Positions 1 through 9,624 of a DNA stretch of 57,936 nucleotides are shown here, piece by piece. Below the pieces are notes generated by a model. The model was not told where the DNA came from. It worked only from the letters and a program-made list of their open reading frames with translations, and did no database searches. Every line of letters begins with the position of its first letter. The first letter of the stretch is position 1. The DNA is from Pseudonocardiales bacterium (lineage in GTDB: Bacteria; Actinomycetota; Actinomycetes; Mycobacteriales; Pseudonocardiaceae), in contig JAFAPC010000142.1 in the NCBI GenBank assembly GCA_019247305.1, positions 1 through 57,936 on the forward strand, read 5' to 3'. The position numbers and the translations under genes are program-made.

Positions 1-105
1 ACCCTGCAGCGCCAGATCCAGCCCCTGCGCGCCAGCTCCTCTCACCTGCGCGAGCTGGACGACCGGATCACCGCCTTCCTCATCCGCAGCGCCCCACCCG
101 ACTGA
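1..105 (+). CDS. C-terminal end of an unidentified protein (partial)
   Basis: Frame 1 is open from the window edge to a TGA at 103-105, giving the last 34 residues of a protein. The tail contains Leu, Arg and Glu in helix-like spacing and ends in APPD. It is too short to place in a family. It is followed within 30 bp by a large perfect inverted repeat, which fits a gene end. The real start lies outside the window. Confidence 0.4.
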   Translation, partial: TLQRQIQPLRASSSHLRELDDRITAFLIRSAPPD

Positions 106-130
106 GCACTGCACAGTCCCGGCGGGTTCC

Positions 131-199
131 GTGCCGTGAACTCGACAGGACCGACGTTGCGAGGCCCCGGAAACGTCGGTCCTGTCGAGTTCACGGCAC
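131..199. terminator. 28-bp perfect inverted repeat, probable bidirectional terminator
   Basis: The arms at 131-158 and 172-199 are exact reverse complements over 28 bp and flank a 13-nt loop. The element lies between the plus-strand gene ending at 105 and the minus-strand VapC gene ending at 250, so it separates convergent genes. It has no U-tract, which is common for actinobacterial hairpin terminators. It shares the core CTCGACAG with the hairpin at 2683-2740. Confidence 0.6.
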
Positions 200-249
200 T
201 GCGCCTCCCCCGCTCGGGGCCTCCCCTGCTCGGGGCCTCCCCCGGTTGG

Positions 250-663
250 TCAACTTCCGGGTGAACGGAGTACAGCGAGATCGCTCACCTCGGTGAAGTG
301 ATCGAAGTCGCGGTCATCGTGCAGCAGCGGGAGGCCCTCCCGGATACACACCGCGGCGATCAAACAGTCGGTGATGGTGCGAATCGGGGTGCCAGCCTTG
401 TGCCCGGCGCGATGCAATGCCGCAGCGAGCCGGAAGTCGTTCAGCGACTCCAGTCGGGCTACCTCGAACGGGGCGAGATAGCGCTCCAACGTGGCAAGTT
501 GACGACCATCGCGGGTACCCTGCCGCAGCTCGGTCAGCACGACGTCAGTCAGGCAGATCTGCTCCGCCCGACGGATCCGCTCGCGGAGGTTCAGCGCTTG
601 CCAGGTGAGCTTTCCCGCGAAGAAATTGATCCACACACTGGAATCGACGACAACCGAGATCAC
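250..663 (-). CDS. VapC-type PIN-domain ribonuclease toxin
   Basis: This 137-residue protein is the toxin of a type II toxin-antitoxin pair. VapC toxins are Mg-dependent RNases that cut tRNA or rRNA. The acidic PIN residues are visible: D7 in VVVDSSVW, E45 in LTELRQG, D99 in TITDCLIA and the D116-D119 cluster in HDDRDF. The length is normal for the family. The ATG overlaps the antitoxin stop codon (ATGA), so the two are translationally coupled with the antitoxin first. Nothing suggests inactivation. Confidence 0.9.
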   Translation of the reverse strand: MISVVVDSSVWINFFAGKLTWQALNLRERIRRAEQICLTDVVLTELRQGTRDGRQLATLERYLAPFEVARLESLNDFRLAAALHRAGHKAGTPIRTITDCLIAAVCIREGLPLLHDDRDFDHFTEVSDLAVLRSPGS

Positions 664-860
664 TCGAAGCGGCTGCGGCGCATCTCCTGCAGGTCACCCT
701 CCCAGTCGAAGTTGCCCCACAACTCAAGAACCCGTCGCACCTTGTGCCGCCGGACGAACTCGCGCAGCGCTGTTTCCACCGTCGACTCCTCGGTCGTCGT
801 GCCGGCGATCTCGGCCGCTTCGGCCAGCAGGTCATCATCAATATCGATGGTGGTGCGCAC
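660..860 (-). CDS. VapB-type ribbon-helix-helix antitoxin
   Basis: The 66-residue antitoxin begins RTTIDIDDDLL, the usual N-terminal DNA-binding strand and first helix of VapB ribbon-helix-helix proteins. It ends in a basic and aromatic tail (ELWGNFDWEGD) of the kind that wraps the toxin. The GTG at 860 is chosen because a GGAGGTGA ribosome-binding site sits a few bases upstream. An in-frame ATG at 884 lies before that site and is less likely. VapB normally represses its own operon together with VapC. Confidence 0.85.
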   Translation of the reverse strand: MRTTIDIDDDLLAEAAEIAGTTTEESTVETALREFVRRHKVRRVLELWGNFDWEGDLQEMRRSRFE

Positions 861-961
861 AGCCTCACCTCCGGTGATGCGCATCAGTGCCCTACTCTAT
901 CTAGCCCAGGGTATGAGGTCACTATGGCCTTTACCCAGTCGGTCACCGGGGAGGTACAGCA

Positions 962-1372
962 ATGGGTCGGGTCGCGATTCTGCTCGCGGTAGGGGCAGCG
1001 ATGATCGGTGCGCTCGCTGGCTGTGGGCACGGGGCCACCGCGGCGCCCGGCGCAGGCCCGGCCAGCGCGTCGAGAGCACCGGGATCCGCCCCGGCGCCGA
1101 ACGTGCCGGGTGTGCGCATCATCAACGTCACAGTCCGCGGTGGCAAGGCCAGCGGCGAGACCGGGCGTATCACAGTGCCGTTGGGGACCCCGCTCGTCGT
1201 GTCGGTGCGCAGCGACGTGGCCGACGAGATCCACGTGCCCGGTTACGAGCGCACGGCCAAGGTTCCGGCGGGCGCCACCGCGTCGATCGCCTTCACCGCG
1301 ACCATCCCTGGTGTCTTCGAGGTGGCCCTGGCGAACTCCAAGCTCGCCCTGCTGGAACTGCACGTGAGCTGA
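962..1372 (+). CDS. Cupredoxin-like lipoprotein
   Basis: This 136-residue exported protein has a hydrophobic signal segment ending in the lipobox LAGC (Cys about residue 21), then a Pro/Ala/Ser-rich linker, then a beta-rich domain from about residue 50. That domain resembles the cupredoxin_1/EfeO-type fold: [24 protein letters not shown], and a C-terminal stretch with GVFEVAL and LLELHV. The candidate His is at DEIHVPGY, but the classic Cys and Met ligands are not obvious, so copper binding is uncertain. GGGAGG upstream of the ATG supports the start. It is probably anchored on the outer face of the membrane. Confidence 0.65.
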   Translation: MGRVAILLAVGAAMIGALAGCGHGATAAPGAGPASASRAPGSAPAPNVPGVRIINVTVRGGKASGETGRITVPLGTPLVVSVRSDVADEIHVPGYERTAKVPAGATASIAFTATIPGVFEVALANSKLALLELHVS

Positions 1373-1391
1373 GGGGTCCCGGAGAGGGACT

Positions 1392-2045
1392 ATGATCTCG
1401 GGCGTGACGGGCGCTCACCACGATCTCAACGGTTCCAGCAGCGACGAGGCGGTCCGGGCTGCTGCGGAGCGTGCGCAGTACACCGGTATTCGCAACCTTC
1501 CCGAGTTCACCGACCTGCCGATTCCTGGTGACACCGCGAACCTGCGCGAGGGGCCCGCGCTGCATCCGGACTGCCTAGCGCTGCTCCCGCTGGTGGGAGT
1601 CTGGCGCGGCGAAGGGGAGATCGTCTACCCGACCATCGACGGGCCGTACCACTTTGGCCAGCAGATGGTGTTCTGTCACGACGGGCGGCCGTTTCTGCGG
1701 TATGAGTCACGGGCGTGGCTGCTGGACGACGCGGGTGAGGTGATCCGGCCGGCGGCCCGGGAGACGGGATTCTGGCGGCCCCAAAGCGATGACACCATCG
1801 AGTTGCTCACTGCGCACGGAACCGGCATCATCGAGCTCTACTACGGGCGTCCGCGCACCGCGACCTCCTGGGAGCTGGCCACCGACGCGGTGGTGCGGAG
1901 TTCCTCGGCCAAAGAAGTCAATGGTGCGCACCGGCTCTACGGCATCGTCGAGGGCGGCGACCTTGCCTACGTCGAGCAACGCGCGATGGTCGGTCAACCC
2001 CTGCAACCGCACGTCTCCGCACGTCTCCGCCGAGTGGCCGGCTGA
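1392..2045 (+). CDS. Nitrobindin-like heme beta-barrel (peroxynitrite isomerase family)
   Basis: At 217 residues this matches actinobacterial nitrobindins (DUF1794/THAP4-like), which carry ferric heme in a ten-stranded barrel and isomerise peroxynitrite to nitrate. The family signature [16 protein letters not shown] is near residue 69. The C-terminal [12 protein letters not shown] contains the proximal heme His. The N-terminal extension of about 50 residues is typical of mycobacterial homologues such as Rv0813c. GGAGAGGGACTATG supports the start. It precedes glf and the Fur/YgfZ genes, a neighbourhood close to that of Rv0813c. Confidence 0.85.
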   Translation: MISGVTGAHHDLNGSSSDEAVRAAAERAQYTGIRNLPEFTDLPIPGDTANLREGPALHPDCLALLPLVGVWRGEGEIVYPTIDGPYHFGQQMVFCHDGRPFLRYESRAWLLDDAGEVIRPAARETGFWRPQSDDTIELLTAHGTGIIELYYGRPRTATSWELATDAVVRSSSAKEVNGAHRLYGIVEGGDLAYVEQRAMVGQPLQPHVSARLRRVAG

Positions 2046-2081
2046 AGCCTGACCATTGTCGGATGGAGCTACTGTGGTCGG

Positions 2082-2513
2082 ATGGAGCACGAGTGGCCTG
2101 TGCATCTGCCGGTGGGGGCCGTGCGATTCGTCAGGCCAACGGCACAGCTGGCGCAGTGCCTGCACTTCTACCGTGACGTACTGGGGCTCGCCGTCCTCGC
2201 CGAATTCCGCGGTCACGACGGATACGATGGTGTGGTTCTGGGACTGCCCGGAAATGCCGTCCATCTTGAGTTGGTGCAACGCATCGACGACGCGCGTATC
2301 CCAGAGCCGTCGCCGGAGAATCAGCTGGTATTCTATCTTCCACATGCCGATGCAGTCGCCTCTGCGGCGGCTCACCTCCAAGCTCATGGCTATGTGCCAG
2401 TAATTCCAGAAAACCCGTACTGGTCGGACCGTGGAGCGATCGAATTCAAGGATCCGGACGCCTGGGTGGTGATATTTGCACCCTGGGTCTTCGGTGCTGT
2501 ACCGTCGCAATGA
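2082..2513 (+). CDS. VOC (glyoxalase/bleomycin-resistance) family protein
   Basis: A single-domain, 143-residue vicinal-oxygen-chelate protein. The first beta-alpha-beta unit has FYRDVLGLAVLAEFRGHDGYDG, and the second ends with the usual IEFKDPDAWVVIF. The Glu in HLELVQ and the Glu in AIEFKDPD are candidate metal ligands. Substrate cannot be predicted: members include isomerases, dioxygenases and antibiotic-binding proteins. It lies about 36 bp after the nitrobindin gene on the same strand. Confidence 0.75.
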   Translation: MEHEWPVHLPVGAVRFVRPTAQLAQCLHFYRDVLGLAVLAEFRGHDGYDGVVLGLPGNAVHLELVQRIDDARIPEPSPENQLVFYLPHADAVASAAAHLQAHGYVPVIPENPYWSDRGAIEFKDPDAWVVIFAPWVFGAVPSQ

Positions 2514-2682
2514 ACTGTCCCCATAGTCGTGGGCGCTGGTTTAGTACCCGGATAGCCCACCAGTGGGGACTGACCCGTCAGCCAGCAGCCCGCGTGGCCA
2601 CCGCTGGGAGCGGCGCGGAGAGTTAGGTGCACAACGGTCAGTGTCGATCTTCGTGACCACGCATAGCCGGTGTATGACCCTC

Positions 2683-2740
2683 CCGAGCTCGACAGCAGTG
2701 CTGCCCAGGCCGCTGTGAACAGCACTGCTGTCGAGCTCGG
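2683..2740. terminator. 21-bp perfect inverted repeat downstream of the VOC gene
   Basis: Arms 2683-2703 and 2720-2740 are exact complements with a 16-nt loop. The arm core CGAGCTCGACAGCAGTGCTG recurs as a single unpaired copy near 34493-34508, and CTCGACAG is shared with the hairpin at 131-199. It follows a plus-strand gene and precedes glf on the same strand, so it probably ends the upstream transcript. Confidence 0.5.
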
Positions 2741-2813
2741 AAACGATGGTGTGCTAAGAGGCCCAACCGTGTCACCGCACAACGGCACCGACTCCCCACT
2801 GAGCCCATTGTGA

Positions 2814-4022
<1,209 letters not shown>

Positions 4023-4364
4023 TCCGGTGGGGGTCGTGGCGGAGGAGGAGTCGGCCCCCGGGGTCTGCCGCAGAAAGCGGCGCGCCAAAGCGGGACGAGT
4101 GCTCGGCACCCCGGGAGCCGGGTGACTGCCTTGGATTCGCCGGCCGCCTCTCCCGGTCCGCCGTTGTGGTCAACGGCGTCCAGGTGGAGGTGGCCTTCCA
4201 CGGCCGTCGGCGGCTCTAGCGGACAGCCACCTCACGAGTCCGATAGCCGTTCAACCTTGGACCACCTCCTTTCCCGTGTGCTTGCACGGTAACCGCGCCG
4301 CCGCGCCGCCGGCAACGTCATTCGTACCCGTTCGAGAGCAGCACGCAGCGCTACCATCGTGGTT
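4023..4364. other. Intergenic region between glf and the Fur-family gene
   Basis: About 340 bp without a credible gene. Short plus-strand frames end near 4219 and 4290 but lack start signals. On the minus strand an isolated AAAGGAGG at about 4261-4270 is followed by a possible 12-codon TTG frame, which I do not call. The Fur-gene promoter lies at the right edge. Confidence 0.4.
4352..4364 (+). promoter_or_regulatory. Putative -10 box for the Fur-family gene
   Basis: TACCAT at 4352-4357 is followed by exactly seven bases and then GTG at 4365. The spacing is that of a leaderless transcript and is the reason for preferring GTG 4365 over the in-frame GTG at 4359. Confidence 0.35.
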
Positions 4365-4808
4365 GTGGATGCCAGCCTGCGGCGCACGCTGCACAAACGG
4401 GGTATGCGGATGACCCCGCAACGGCAGCTCGTGCTCGATGCGGTGCGGGACTTGCACCACGCCACCCCGGAACAGATCTGCGAGCACGTCCAACGCGTGG
4501 CACCCGCGGTGAACATCACCACCGTCTACCGCACTCTGGACCTTCTTGAGGGCCTCGACCTGGTGCGCCATACCCACCTCGGGCATGGTGCACCGAGCTA
4601 CTCCACCCACGCGCATGAGCACGTCCACCTGGTGTGCCATCGCTGTGGCGACGTCACCGAGGTACCCCCAGCGGCGCTCACCAACCTCACCGAGCAGTTG
4701 GGAGCGCGGTTCGGGTTCGTGCTGGATTGCAGCCACCTAGCGCTGTCTGGGCGGTGCAGCCGCTGCGTCGAGCACGCCGAGACGGCGGCGGAGGTCAACG
4801 GCTCGTGA
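4365..4808 (+). CDS. Fur-family metalloregulator
   Basis: The 147-residue protein has the winged-helix N-terminal domain of Fur (MRMTPQRQLVLDAV, then ITTVYRTLDLLEGLDLV as recognition helix) and a dimerisation domain with HEHVHLVCHRCGDV. Two CxxC pairs, CHRC near residue 92 and CSRC near residue 131, form the structural zinc site. His-rich HAHEHVH suggests the regulatory metal site. Metal specificity (iron, zinc or other) is not decidable from sequence. Its TGA overlaps the GTG of ygfZ, so the two genes are translationally coupled. That fits YgfZ's link to Fe-S cluster repair. Confidence 0.88.
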   Translation: MDASLRRTLHKRGMRMTPQRQLVLDAVRDLHHATPEQICEHVQRVAPAVNITTVYRTLDLLEGLDLVRHTHLGHGAPSYSTHAHEHVHLVCHRCGDVTEVPPAALTNLTEQLGARFGFVLDCSHLALSGRCSRCVEHAETAAEVNGS

Positions 4809-5836
4809 TCTCGCCGCTGCTGACACTGCCGGGTGCGGTGCCCCCGCCCACCGGGTCCCCAGACCCCGGGGTGGCCTGGCACCACGGTGACCCGTTGGGT
4901 GAACAACGCGCCGCCGAGCACGCCGTCGCGGTGGTAGATCGATCGCACCGCGAGGTGCTGGCGGTGCCGGGTGAGGACCGGTTGAGCTGGCTGCACACCA
5001 TCACCTCCCAGCACCTGCTCGGGCTCGGGGCGGGCGAGCACACCGAGGCCCTGGTCCTGGACCTGCGGGGACACGTCGAGCACCACGCGGTGGTGTCCCA
5101 TGTGCAGGACACCGTGTGGCTGGACACCGAACCCGGCCGGGCGCAGGGGCTGCTGGCCTACCTGAGCTCGATGGTGTTCTGGGCGAAGGTGGCGCCGCGA
5201 GAGGCGAGCCCGGAGCTGGCGATCCTGTCGCTGCTAGGCCCGGGCACTGAACAGGTGCTCGCCCGCGCCGGCGAGTGGGGCGCCTTCGTGCGCGCCGTGG
5301 CGGGCCGGACGGATCTGCTGGTGCCCCGCGGCGAGCTCACCAGCGCCTGGCAACAGCTCCTGCAGGCCGGCGCCACCCCGGCCGGCAGCTGGGCCTACGA
5401 GGCGATCCGGGCCGCGGCGGTGCGCCCACGGCTGGGCATCGACACCGACGAGCGCACCATTCCGCACGAGGTCGGCTGGATCGGTTCTGCGGTGCACCTG
5501 AACAAGGGGTGCTACCGGGGCCAGGAGACGGTGGCGCGGGTGTCGAACCTGGGTCGCCCGCCACGGCGGATGGTGCTGCTGCACCTGGAGTCACCCGAGA
5601 CCCTGCCCCGCACCGGGGACCCGGTGTGGGCCGGTGAGCGGGTGGTCGGCCGGGTCGGCACGGTGGCTACTCATTACGAGCTCGGCCCCATCGCGCTGGC
5701 TCTGCTCAAACGCTCCGTGGAGCCGAGCACCCCGCTGCGGGCGGGGCAGGCCGCCGCGTCAGTGGACCCGGACTCGGTCCCGCCGGACACCGGAGAACCA
5801 CCGGGCCGGGCAGCACTGCGCCGTCTCAAAGCGTGA
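4805..5836 (+). CDS. ygfZ: YgfZ-type folate-binding protein (Fe-S cluster maintenance)
   Basis: This 343-residue protein is a GcvT-like tetrahydrofolate-binding protein that supports Fe-S enzymes. The diagnostic YgfZ signature KGCYRGQETVARV is at about residues 235-247. It is followed by a C-terminal barrel domain. GTG at 4805 overlaps the stop of the upstream Fur gene (GTGA). The same frame is open further upstream but runs antisense-like through fur, so the overlapping GTG is the sensible start. The M. tuberculosis counterpart is Rv0811c. Confidence 0.92.
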   Translation: MISPLLTLPGAVPPPTGSPDPGVAWHHGDPLGEQRAAEHAVAVVDRSHREVLAVPGEDRLSWLHTITSQHLLGLGAGEHTEALVLDLRGHVEHHAVVSHVQDTVWLDTEPGRAQGLLAYLSSMVFWAKVAPREASPELAILSLLGPGTEQVLARAGEWGAFVRAVAGRTDLLVPRGELTSAWQQLLQAGATPAGSWAYEAIRAAAVRPRLGIDTDERTIPHEVGWIGSAVHLNKGCYRGQETVARVSNLGRPPRRMVLLHLESPETLPRTGDPVWAGERVVGRVGTVATHYELGPIALALLKRSVEPSTPLRAGQAAASVDPDSVPPDTGEPPGRAALRRLKA

Positions 5837-5894
5837 GCCGTCTCAAAGCGCGAGTCGGCTCCCGGCGTGCGCGGAAAGGTGCCAAGATAGTCCC

Positions 5895-6458
5895 ATGATC
5901 GAAGTACGTCCTGGGGGGCGGCGACGCATCGACCGGGTGCTCGACCCCGATTATGTCGCCGGGTTGGCCAAGCTCGAGCTGGCTGAGGTGCGCGCGCGCC
6001 GGGACGACGCGGCGCAGGAGGAGACCGACCTGTCCTACCTGCGGAGGCTGCTGCATGCCCGGATCGACATCGTGCGCGCCGAGCAACGACGCCGTCGCGA
6101 GGGTGGCGGCGCTCCCGTCGTCGCTGAGCTGGGACGCATCCTGGCGGTGAATGCCGTGGGCCCGGCCACCGGCTCGGGCCGCCACCAGAGGCTGCAGCCC
6201 TCGCGGGCCGCCGCACACCGCCGCCAGGTCGAGGCGCTGGTCGCCGACGCCGATCTCTCCGACGTCGGGGCGCTGTCCGGCGAGCAGCTGGAGGGCGCCT
6301 TGGCAGCCTACGCCACGGAGGAGGAGTCGGTGTCTGCGCGCCGTCGCGAGGTGCAGCACGTGGTGGACATCTTCAACGCCGAGATCGGCTCCCGGTATGC
6401 CAGCGGGACCGCCTCGGTGGATGAGCTGCTCGCCGAGCAACGCCGCCTGAGCGAGTAA
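5895..6458 (+). CDS. rsiG: RsiG-like c-di-GMP-binding anti-sigma factor (AmfC family)
   Basis: In Streptomyces, RsiG bound to c-di-GMP holds the sporulation sigma factor WhiG inactive. Each of two long helices carries E(X)3S(X)2R(X)3Q(X)3D. In this 187-residue protein the second copy is perfect: E143, S147, R150, Q154, D158. The first is E43, S47, R50, H54, D58, with His instead of Gln. The length and two-helix plan match AmfC/RsiG proteins. No whiG gene is in the window, so the partner must be elsewhere. No ribosome-binding site is near the ATG, so the message may be leaderless. Confidence 0.85.
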   Translation: MIEVRPGGRRRIDRVLDPDYVAGLAKLELAEVRARRDDAAQEETDLSYLRRLLHARIDIVRAEQRRRREGGGAPVVAELGRILAVNAVGPATGSGRHQRLQPSRAAAHRRQVEALVADADLSDVGALSGEQLEGALAAYATEEESVSARRREVQHVVDIFNAEIGSRYASGTASVDELLAEQRRLSE

Positions 6459-6542
6459 CCCTAGGCACCCGGCGTCGAACCGCGTCGCATCCCGCCCACC
6501 CCACCCTGTAGGGTTGCGGCTAAGAAAAACACTGTCGAGATG

Positions 6543-6575
6543 GACGGGGCCGCCGGTTCCCCCGGCCGCCCCGTC
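6543..6575 (+). promoter_or_regulatory. Strong stem-loop just upstream of the DUF3073 gene
   Basis: Arms 6543-6556 and 6562-6575 pair over 14 positions with a single C-C mismatch and a 5-nt loop. The GAGGGGG ribosome-binding site of the next gene starts about 10 bases after it. It could be the terminator of rsiG or a 5'-UTR element of the DUF3073 gene. A possible -10 box (TAGGGT, near 6510) upstream favours the latter. Confidence 0.4.
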
Positions 6576-6598
6576 TCCCTGCGCGAGGGGGTCTACCC

Positions 6599-6829
6599 AT
6601 GGGGCGCGGCCGAGCCAAGGCCAAGCAAACGAAGGTGGCCCGGGAACTCAAGTACAGCTCCCCCGCCACGGATCTCGAGGCGCTGCAACGAGAGCTGTCG
6701 GGTGGCAATGGTAGCCATGAGCACGGCGCCCAGCGTCGTTCCGATGACGGTCATGCCGATGAAGGTCGTGCCGAGGAAGACCGCGCTGAGGAAACGTATC
6801 CCGACGAGGCCGACGAATACCGCCGTTGA
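6599..6829 (+). CDS. DUF3073 family protein
   Basis: A 76-residue, highly charged, probably disordered protein. The N-terminus MGRGRAKAKQTKVARELKY is the hallmark of actinobacterial DUF3073 (Rv0810c in M. tuberculosis). The rest is Glu/Asp/Arg-rich. Its function is unknown. It is convergent with purM, as in mycobacteria. The GAGGGGG ribosome-binding site supports the ATG. Confidence 0.9.
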   Translation: MGRGRAKAKQTKVARELKYSSPATDLEALQRELSGGNGSHEHGAQRRSDDGHADEGRAEEDRAEETYPDEADEYRR

Positions 6830-6860
6830 GTCCATACCCACCATCTGTCACCAGCTAACC

Positions 6861-6896
6861 GGGGACCATCCGCCGTCAAAACCGCGGATGGTCCCC
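6861..6896. terminator. Hairpin terminator between DUF3073 and purM
   Basis: Arms GGGGACCATCCGC (6861-6873) and its exact complement (6884-6896) flank a 10-nt loop. The purM stop codon lies in the loop, so one arm encodes the last purM codons. It is well placed to stop transcription from both directions. Confidence 0.7.
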
Positions 6897-7973
6897 GCAT
6901 AGCACTGCCCGGACGGAGTCCTTTGCGCCGTCGCCGAGCGTGACATCCCGGGCTTTGCGTACCTCGCCGAGTACCCACGCCCGCACATGCCGGGCCTTCA
7001 GCACGGCCAGGGCCCGATCGACCTCAACCGGGTCGACCACCGCGACCATCCCGACGCCCATGTTGAAGGTGCGCTCCATCTCCGCGCGCGCCACCCGGCC
7101 ACGCCGGGCGATCAGCGCGAACTCCGCCGCCGGCGTCCAGCTACCGCGCTCCAGCACAGCAACCAGCCCACGGGGCATCACCCGCGACAGGTTCGCCACC
7201 AACCCGCCGCCCGTGATATGCGCGAACGTCCGCACCTCGGTCTCAGCGACTAAGGCCAGGCAGTCTTTGGCGTAGATCCGGGTAGGTTCGAGCAACTGCT
7301 CCCCCAGTGCCCGGCCGAACTCCTCGACATGCCCGTCCAGGGGCATCCGGGCCATCTCTAGCAGCACGTGCCGGGCCAGGGAATAGCCGTTGGAATGCAG
7401 GCCCGAGGAGGCCATCGCCACCACCACGTCACCCGGTCGCACGGACTCAGGCCGCAGGATGGCGTCCGCCTCCACCACGCCGACCCCGGTCGCGGACAGG
7501 TCGTAGGCGTCGTTGGGCATCATTCCAGGATGTTCGGCGGTCTCCCCGCCCAGGAGCGTACAGCCAGCTTGGATGCAGCCGTCGGTGATTCCTCGGACGA
7601 GCTCGACGATCCGCTCCGGCACGACCTTCCCGACGGCGATGTAGTCCAGCAGGAACAGCGGCTCGGCCCCATACACCACCAGGTCGTCGACCACCATCGC
7701 CACCAGATCGATCCCGATGGTGTGATGCACGTCCATCGCCTGCGCCACCGCGATCTTGGTGCCAACGCCGTCGGTGGCGCTGGCCAGCACCGGTTCGCGC
7801 CAGCGGTCGAGCTTGAGTGTGAACAGGCCGGCGAACCCACCGATGGCGTCGAGGACCTCCGGGCGGCGAGTCCGTTCAGCGTGTGCTCGCAGCGCGGTGA
7901 CCGCCCGCTCCCCGGCAGCGATGTCCACCCCAGCCAGGGCGTACGTGGTGTGCAGGCTGTCGATCTCGATCAT
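6876..7973 (-). CDS. purM: Phosphoribosylformylglycinamidine cyclo-ligase (AIR synthetase)
   Basis: PurM closes the imidazole ring in the fifth step of purine synthesis (FGAM + ATP to AIR). The 365-residue protein shows the conserved ASATDGVGTKIAVA, GIDLVAMVVDD and GGETAEHPGMM segments of the ATP site and GNxGVGMVAVV-like NMGVGMVAVV. The ATG at 7973 is preferred because residues TTYALAGVDIAAGE, the normal N-terminus, start nine residues later. The frame is open for another 12 codons upstream. It lies 66 bp after purF and is probably co-transcribed with it. Confidence 0.97.
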   Translation of the reverse strand: MIEIDSLHTTYALAGVDIAAGERAVTALRAHAERTRRPEVLDAIGGFAGLFTLKLDRWREPVLASATDGVGTKIAVAQAMDVHHTIGIDLVAMVVDDLVVYGAEPLFLLDYIAVGKVVPERIVELVRGITDGCIQAGCTLLGGETAEHPGMMPNDAYDLSATGVGVVEADAILRPESVRPGDVVVAMASSGLHSNGYSLARHVLLEMARMPLDGHVEEFGRALGEQLLEPTRIYAKDCLALVAETEVRTFAHITGGGLVANLSRVMPRGLVAVLERGSWTPAAEFALIARRGRVARAEMERTFNMGVGMVAVVDPVEVDRALAVLKARHVRAWVLGEVRKARDVTLGDGAKDSVRAVLCGDHPRF

Positions 7974-8039
7974 GGCAGGCGCTCCAGGACACAGGTGGCG
8001 ATGGCGCAAGAGATGCCCCTACGAGCAGTTATCGTTACG

Positions 8040-9527
8040 TTACCTGCTCAGCGAGGACACCGACGCCACCGCGTCGAGGTCCTCAAGCAGGTCCTGGCCG
8101 AGGGACTCGTCAGCTGGCAGCGGGATCGGGTAGCGACCGTCAAAGCAGGCGGTGCACAACCGGGAAGCGGGCTGTCCGGAGGCGGCGATGAGACCCTCAA
8201 GGCTGACGTACCCGAGACTGTCGGCCCCGATGGCGCGCCGCACGTCCTCGACCTCGGCTCCGGTGGCGATCAGCTCGGCGGTGGAGGCGAAGTCGATGCC
8301 ATAGAAGCACGGCCAGCGCACCGGTGGGCTGGCAATCCGAACGTGCACCTCGGTCGCTCCGGCCGCCCGCAGCATCCGCACCAGCGCGCCCTGGGTGTTG
8401 CCGCGCACGATGGAGTCATCCACCACCACCAGACGCTTGCCGCGGATGACGTCGCGCAGCGGGTTGAGCTTGAGCCGGATACCCAGCTGGCGGATCGTCT
8501 GGGACGGCTGGATGAAGGTGCGCCCGACGTAGGCGTTTTTCACCAGTCCTTTTCCATAGGGAATACCCGAGGCCTGCGCGTAGCCGATCGCGGCCGGGGT
8601 GCCCGACTCGGGTACCGGGATGACCAGATCGGCCTGCGCCGGATGCTCCTGGGCCAGCCGATGGCCAAGCGCCAGCCGCGCGGCGTGCACACCGCGCCCG
8701 GCGATCGTGGTGTCCGGGCGGGCCAGGTACACATACTCGAAGACACAGCCTTTGGGATTGGGACTGGCGAAGCGGGAACTGCGCAACCCGCTCGCGTCGA
8801 TGGCCAAAAGCTCGCCGGGCTCCACCTCCCGGACGAAGCGGGCCCCGACGATGTCCAGCGCCGCGGTCTCACTGGCGAGCACCCAGCCGCCCGCCAGCAG
8901 CCGACCCAGCACCAGCGGGCGGATGCCGTGGCGGTCTCGCGCGGCGTAGAGCGTGCCCTCGTCACAGAAGATCAGCGAGAACGCCCCCCGCAGCTGGGGC
9001 AGCAGGTACTGGGCGGCGCTGTACAGATCGGTGTCCGCGGCGGCGGCGAGCAGCCCGGTGATCAGGTCAGAGTCGGTCCCCGACCCGTCGCGGGTGGGCA
9101 CGCCGAGCGTACGGGCCTGCACCCGCAATTCGGCGGTATTCACCAGGTTGCCGTTGTGCCCCAACGCCAGACCCGAGCCGGTGGCCGTGGTGCAAAAGGT
9201 AGGCTGGGCGTTCTCCCACGTGCTGGAGCCGGTGGTGGAATAACGGCAGTGCCCGACCGCGATGTGCCCGGACAGACTGCACAGCACCTGCTCGTCGAAC
9301 ACCTGGCTGACCAACCCGAGATCTTTGAACACCAGCACCTGCGAGCCATCGGACACCGCGATGCCGGCGGCTTCCTGACCCCGGTGCTGGAGCGCGAACA
9401 GACCGAAGTAGGCCAGCTTGGCGACCTCCTCGCCGGGCGCCCACACGCCGAAGACACCACACTCCTCGCGCGCTCCGGTGTCGTCATAGTGCTCTACGCG
9501 GTCGTGGCCGGGGTCCTGCCGGGGCAT
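8040..9527 (-). CDS. purF: Amidophosphoribosyltransferase
   Basis: PurF makes phosphoribosylamine from PRPP and glutamine, the committed step of purine synthesis. After a short propeptide the mature N-terminal Cys begins ECGVFGVWAPGEEV (class II glutaminase). The PRPP loop is VVVDDSIVRGNT. SPPVRWPCFYGIDFAS and the Cys near SRLCTACFDGRYP fit the Fe-S-containing Gram-positive type. Starts at ATG 9527 and GTG 9539 are both possible. The GTG has a better-spaced AAGGGAG. Length is about 495 residues, which is normal. Confidence 0.97.
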   Translation of the reverse strand: MPRQDPGHDRVEHYDDTGAREECGVFGVWAPGEEVAKLAYFGLFALQHRGQEAAGIAVSDGSQVLVFKDLGLVSQVFDEQVLCSLSGHIAVGHCRYSTTGSSTWENAQPTFCTTATGSGLALGHNGNLVNTAELRVQARTLGVPTRDGSGTDSDLITGLLAAAADTDLYSAAQYLLPQLRGAFSLIFCDEGTLYAARDRHGIRPLVLGRLLAGGWVLASETAALDIVGARFVREVEPGELLAIDASGLRSSRFASPNPKGCVFEYVYLARPDTTIAGRGVHAARLALGHRLAQEHPAQADLVIPVPESGTPAAIGYAQASGIPYGKGLVKNAYVGRTFIQPSQTIRQLGIRLKLNPLRDVIRGKRLVVVDDSIVRGNTQGALVRMLRAAGATEVHVRIASPPVRWPCFYGIDFASTAELIATGAEVEDVRRAIGADSLGYVSLEGLIAASGQPASRLCTACFDGRYPIPLPADESLGQDLLEDLDAVASVSSLSR

Positions 9528-9624
9528 TTCGTTGCCCACCTGCAACTCCCTTGTACTCACGGAATGGGGGCTCATGGGATTGGGGGCGACCGGAGGGGTG
9601 ACGGTTTCAAGTCTACGGGGCGTT

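Noticed and set aside
4230..4275. Minus-strand AAAGGAGG followed by a 12-codon TTG frame
   Set aside because: The site is attractive but the peptide is too short, begins with TTG and has no following gene on that strand.
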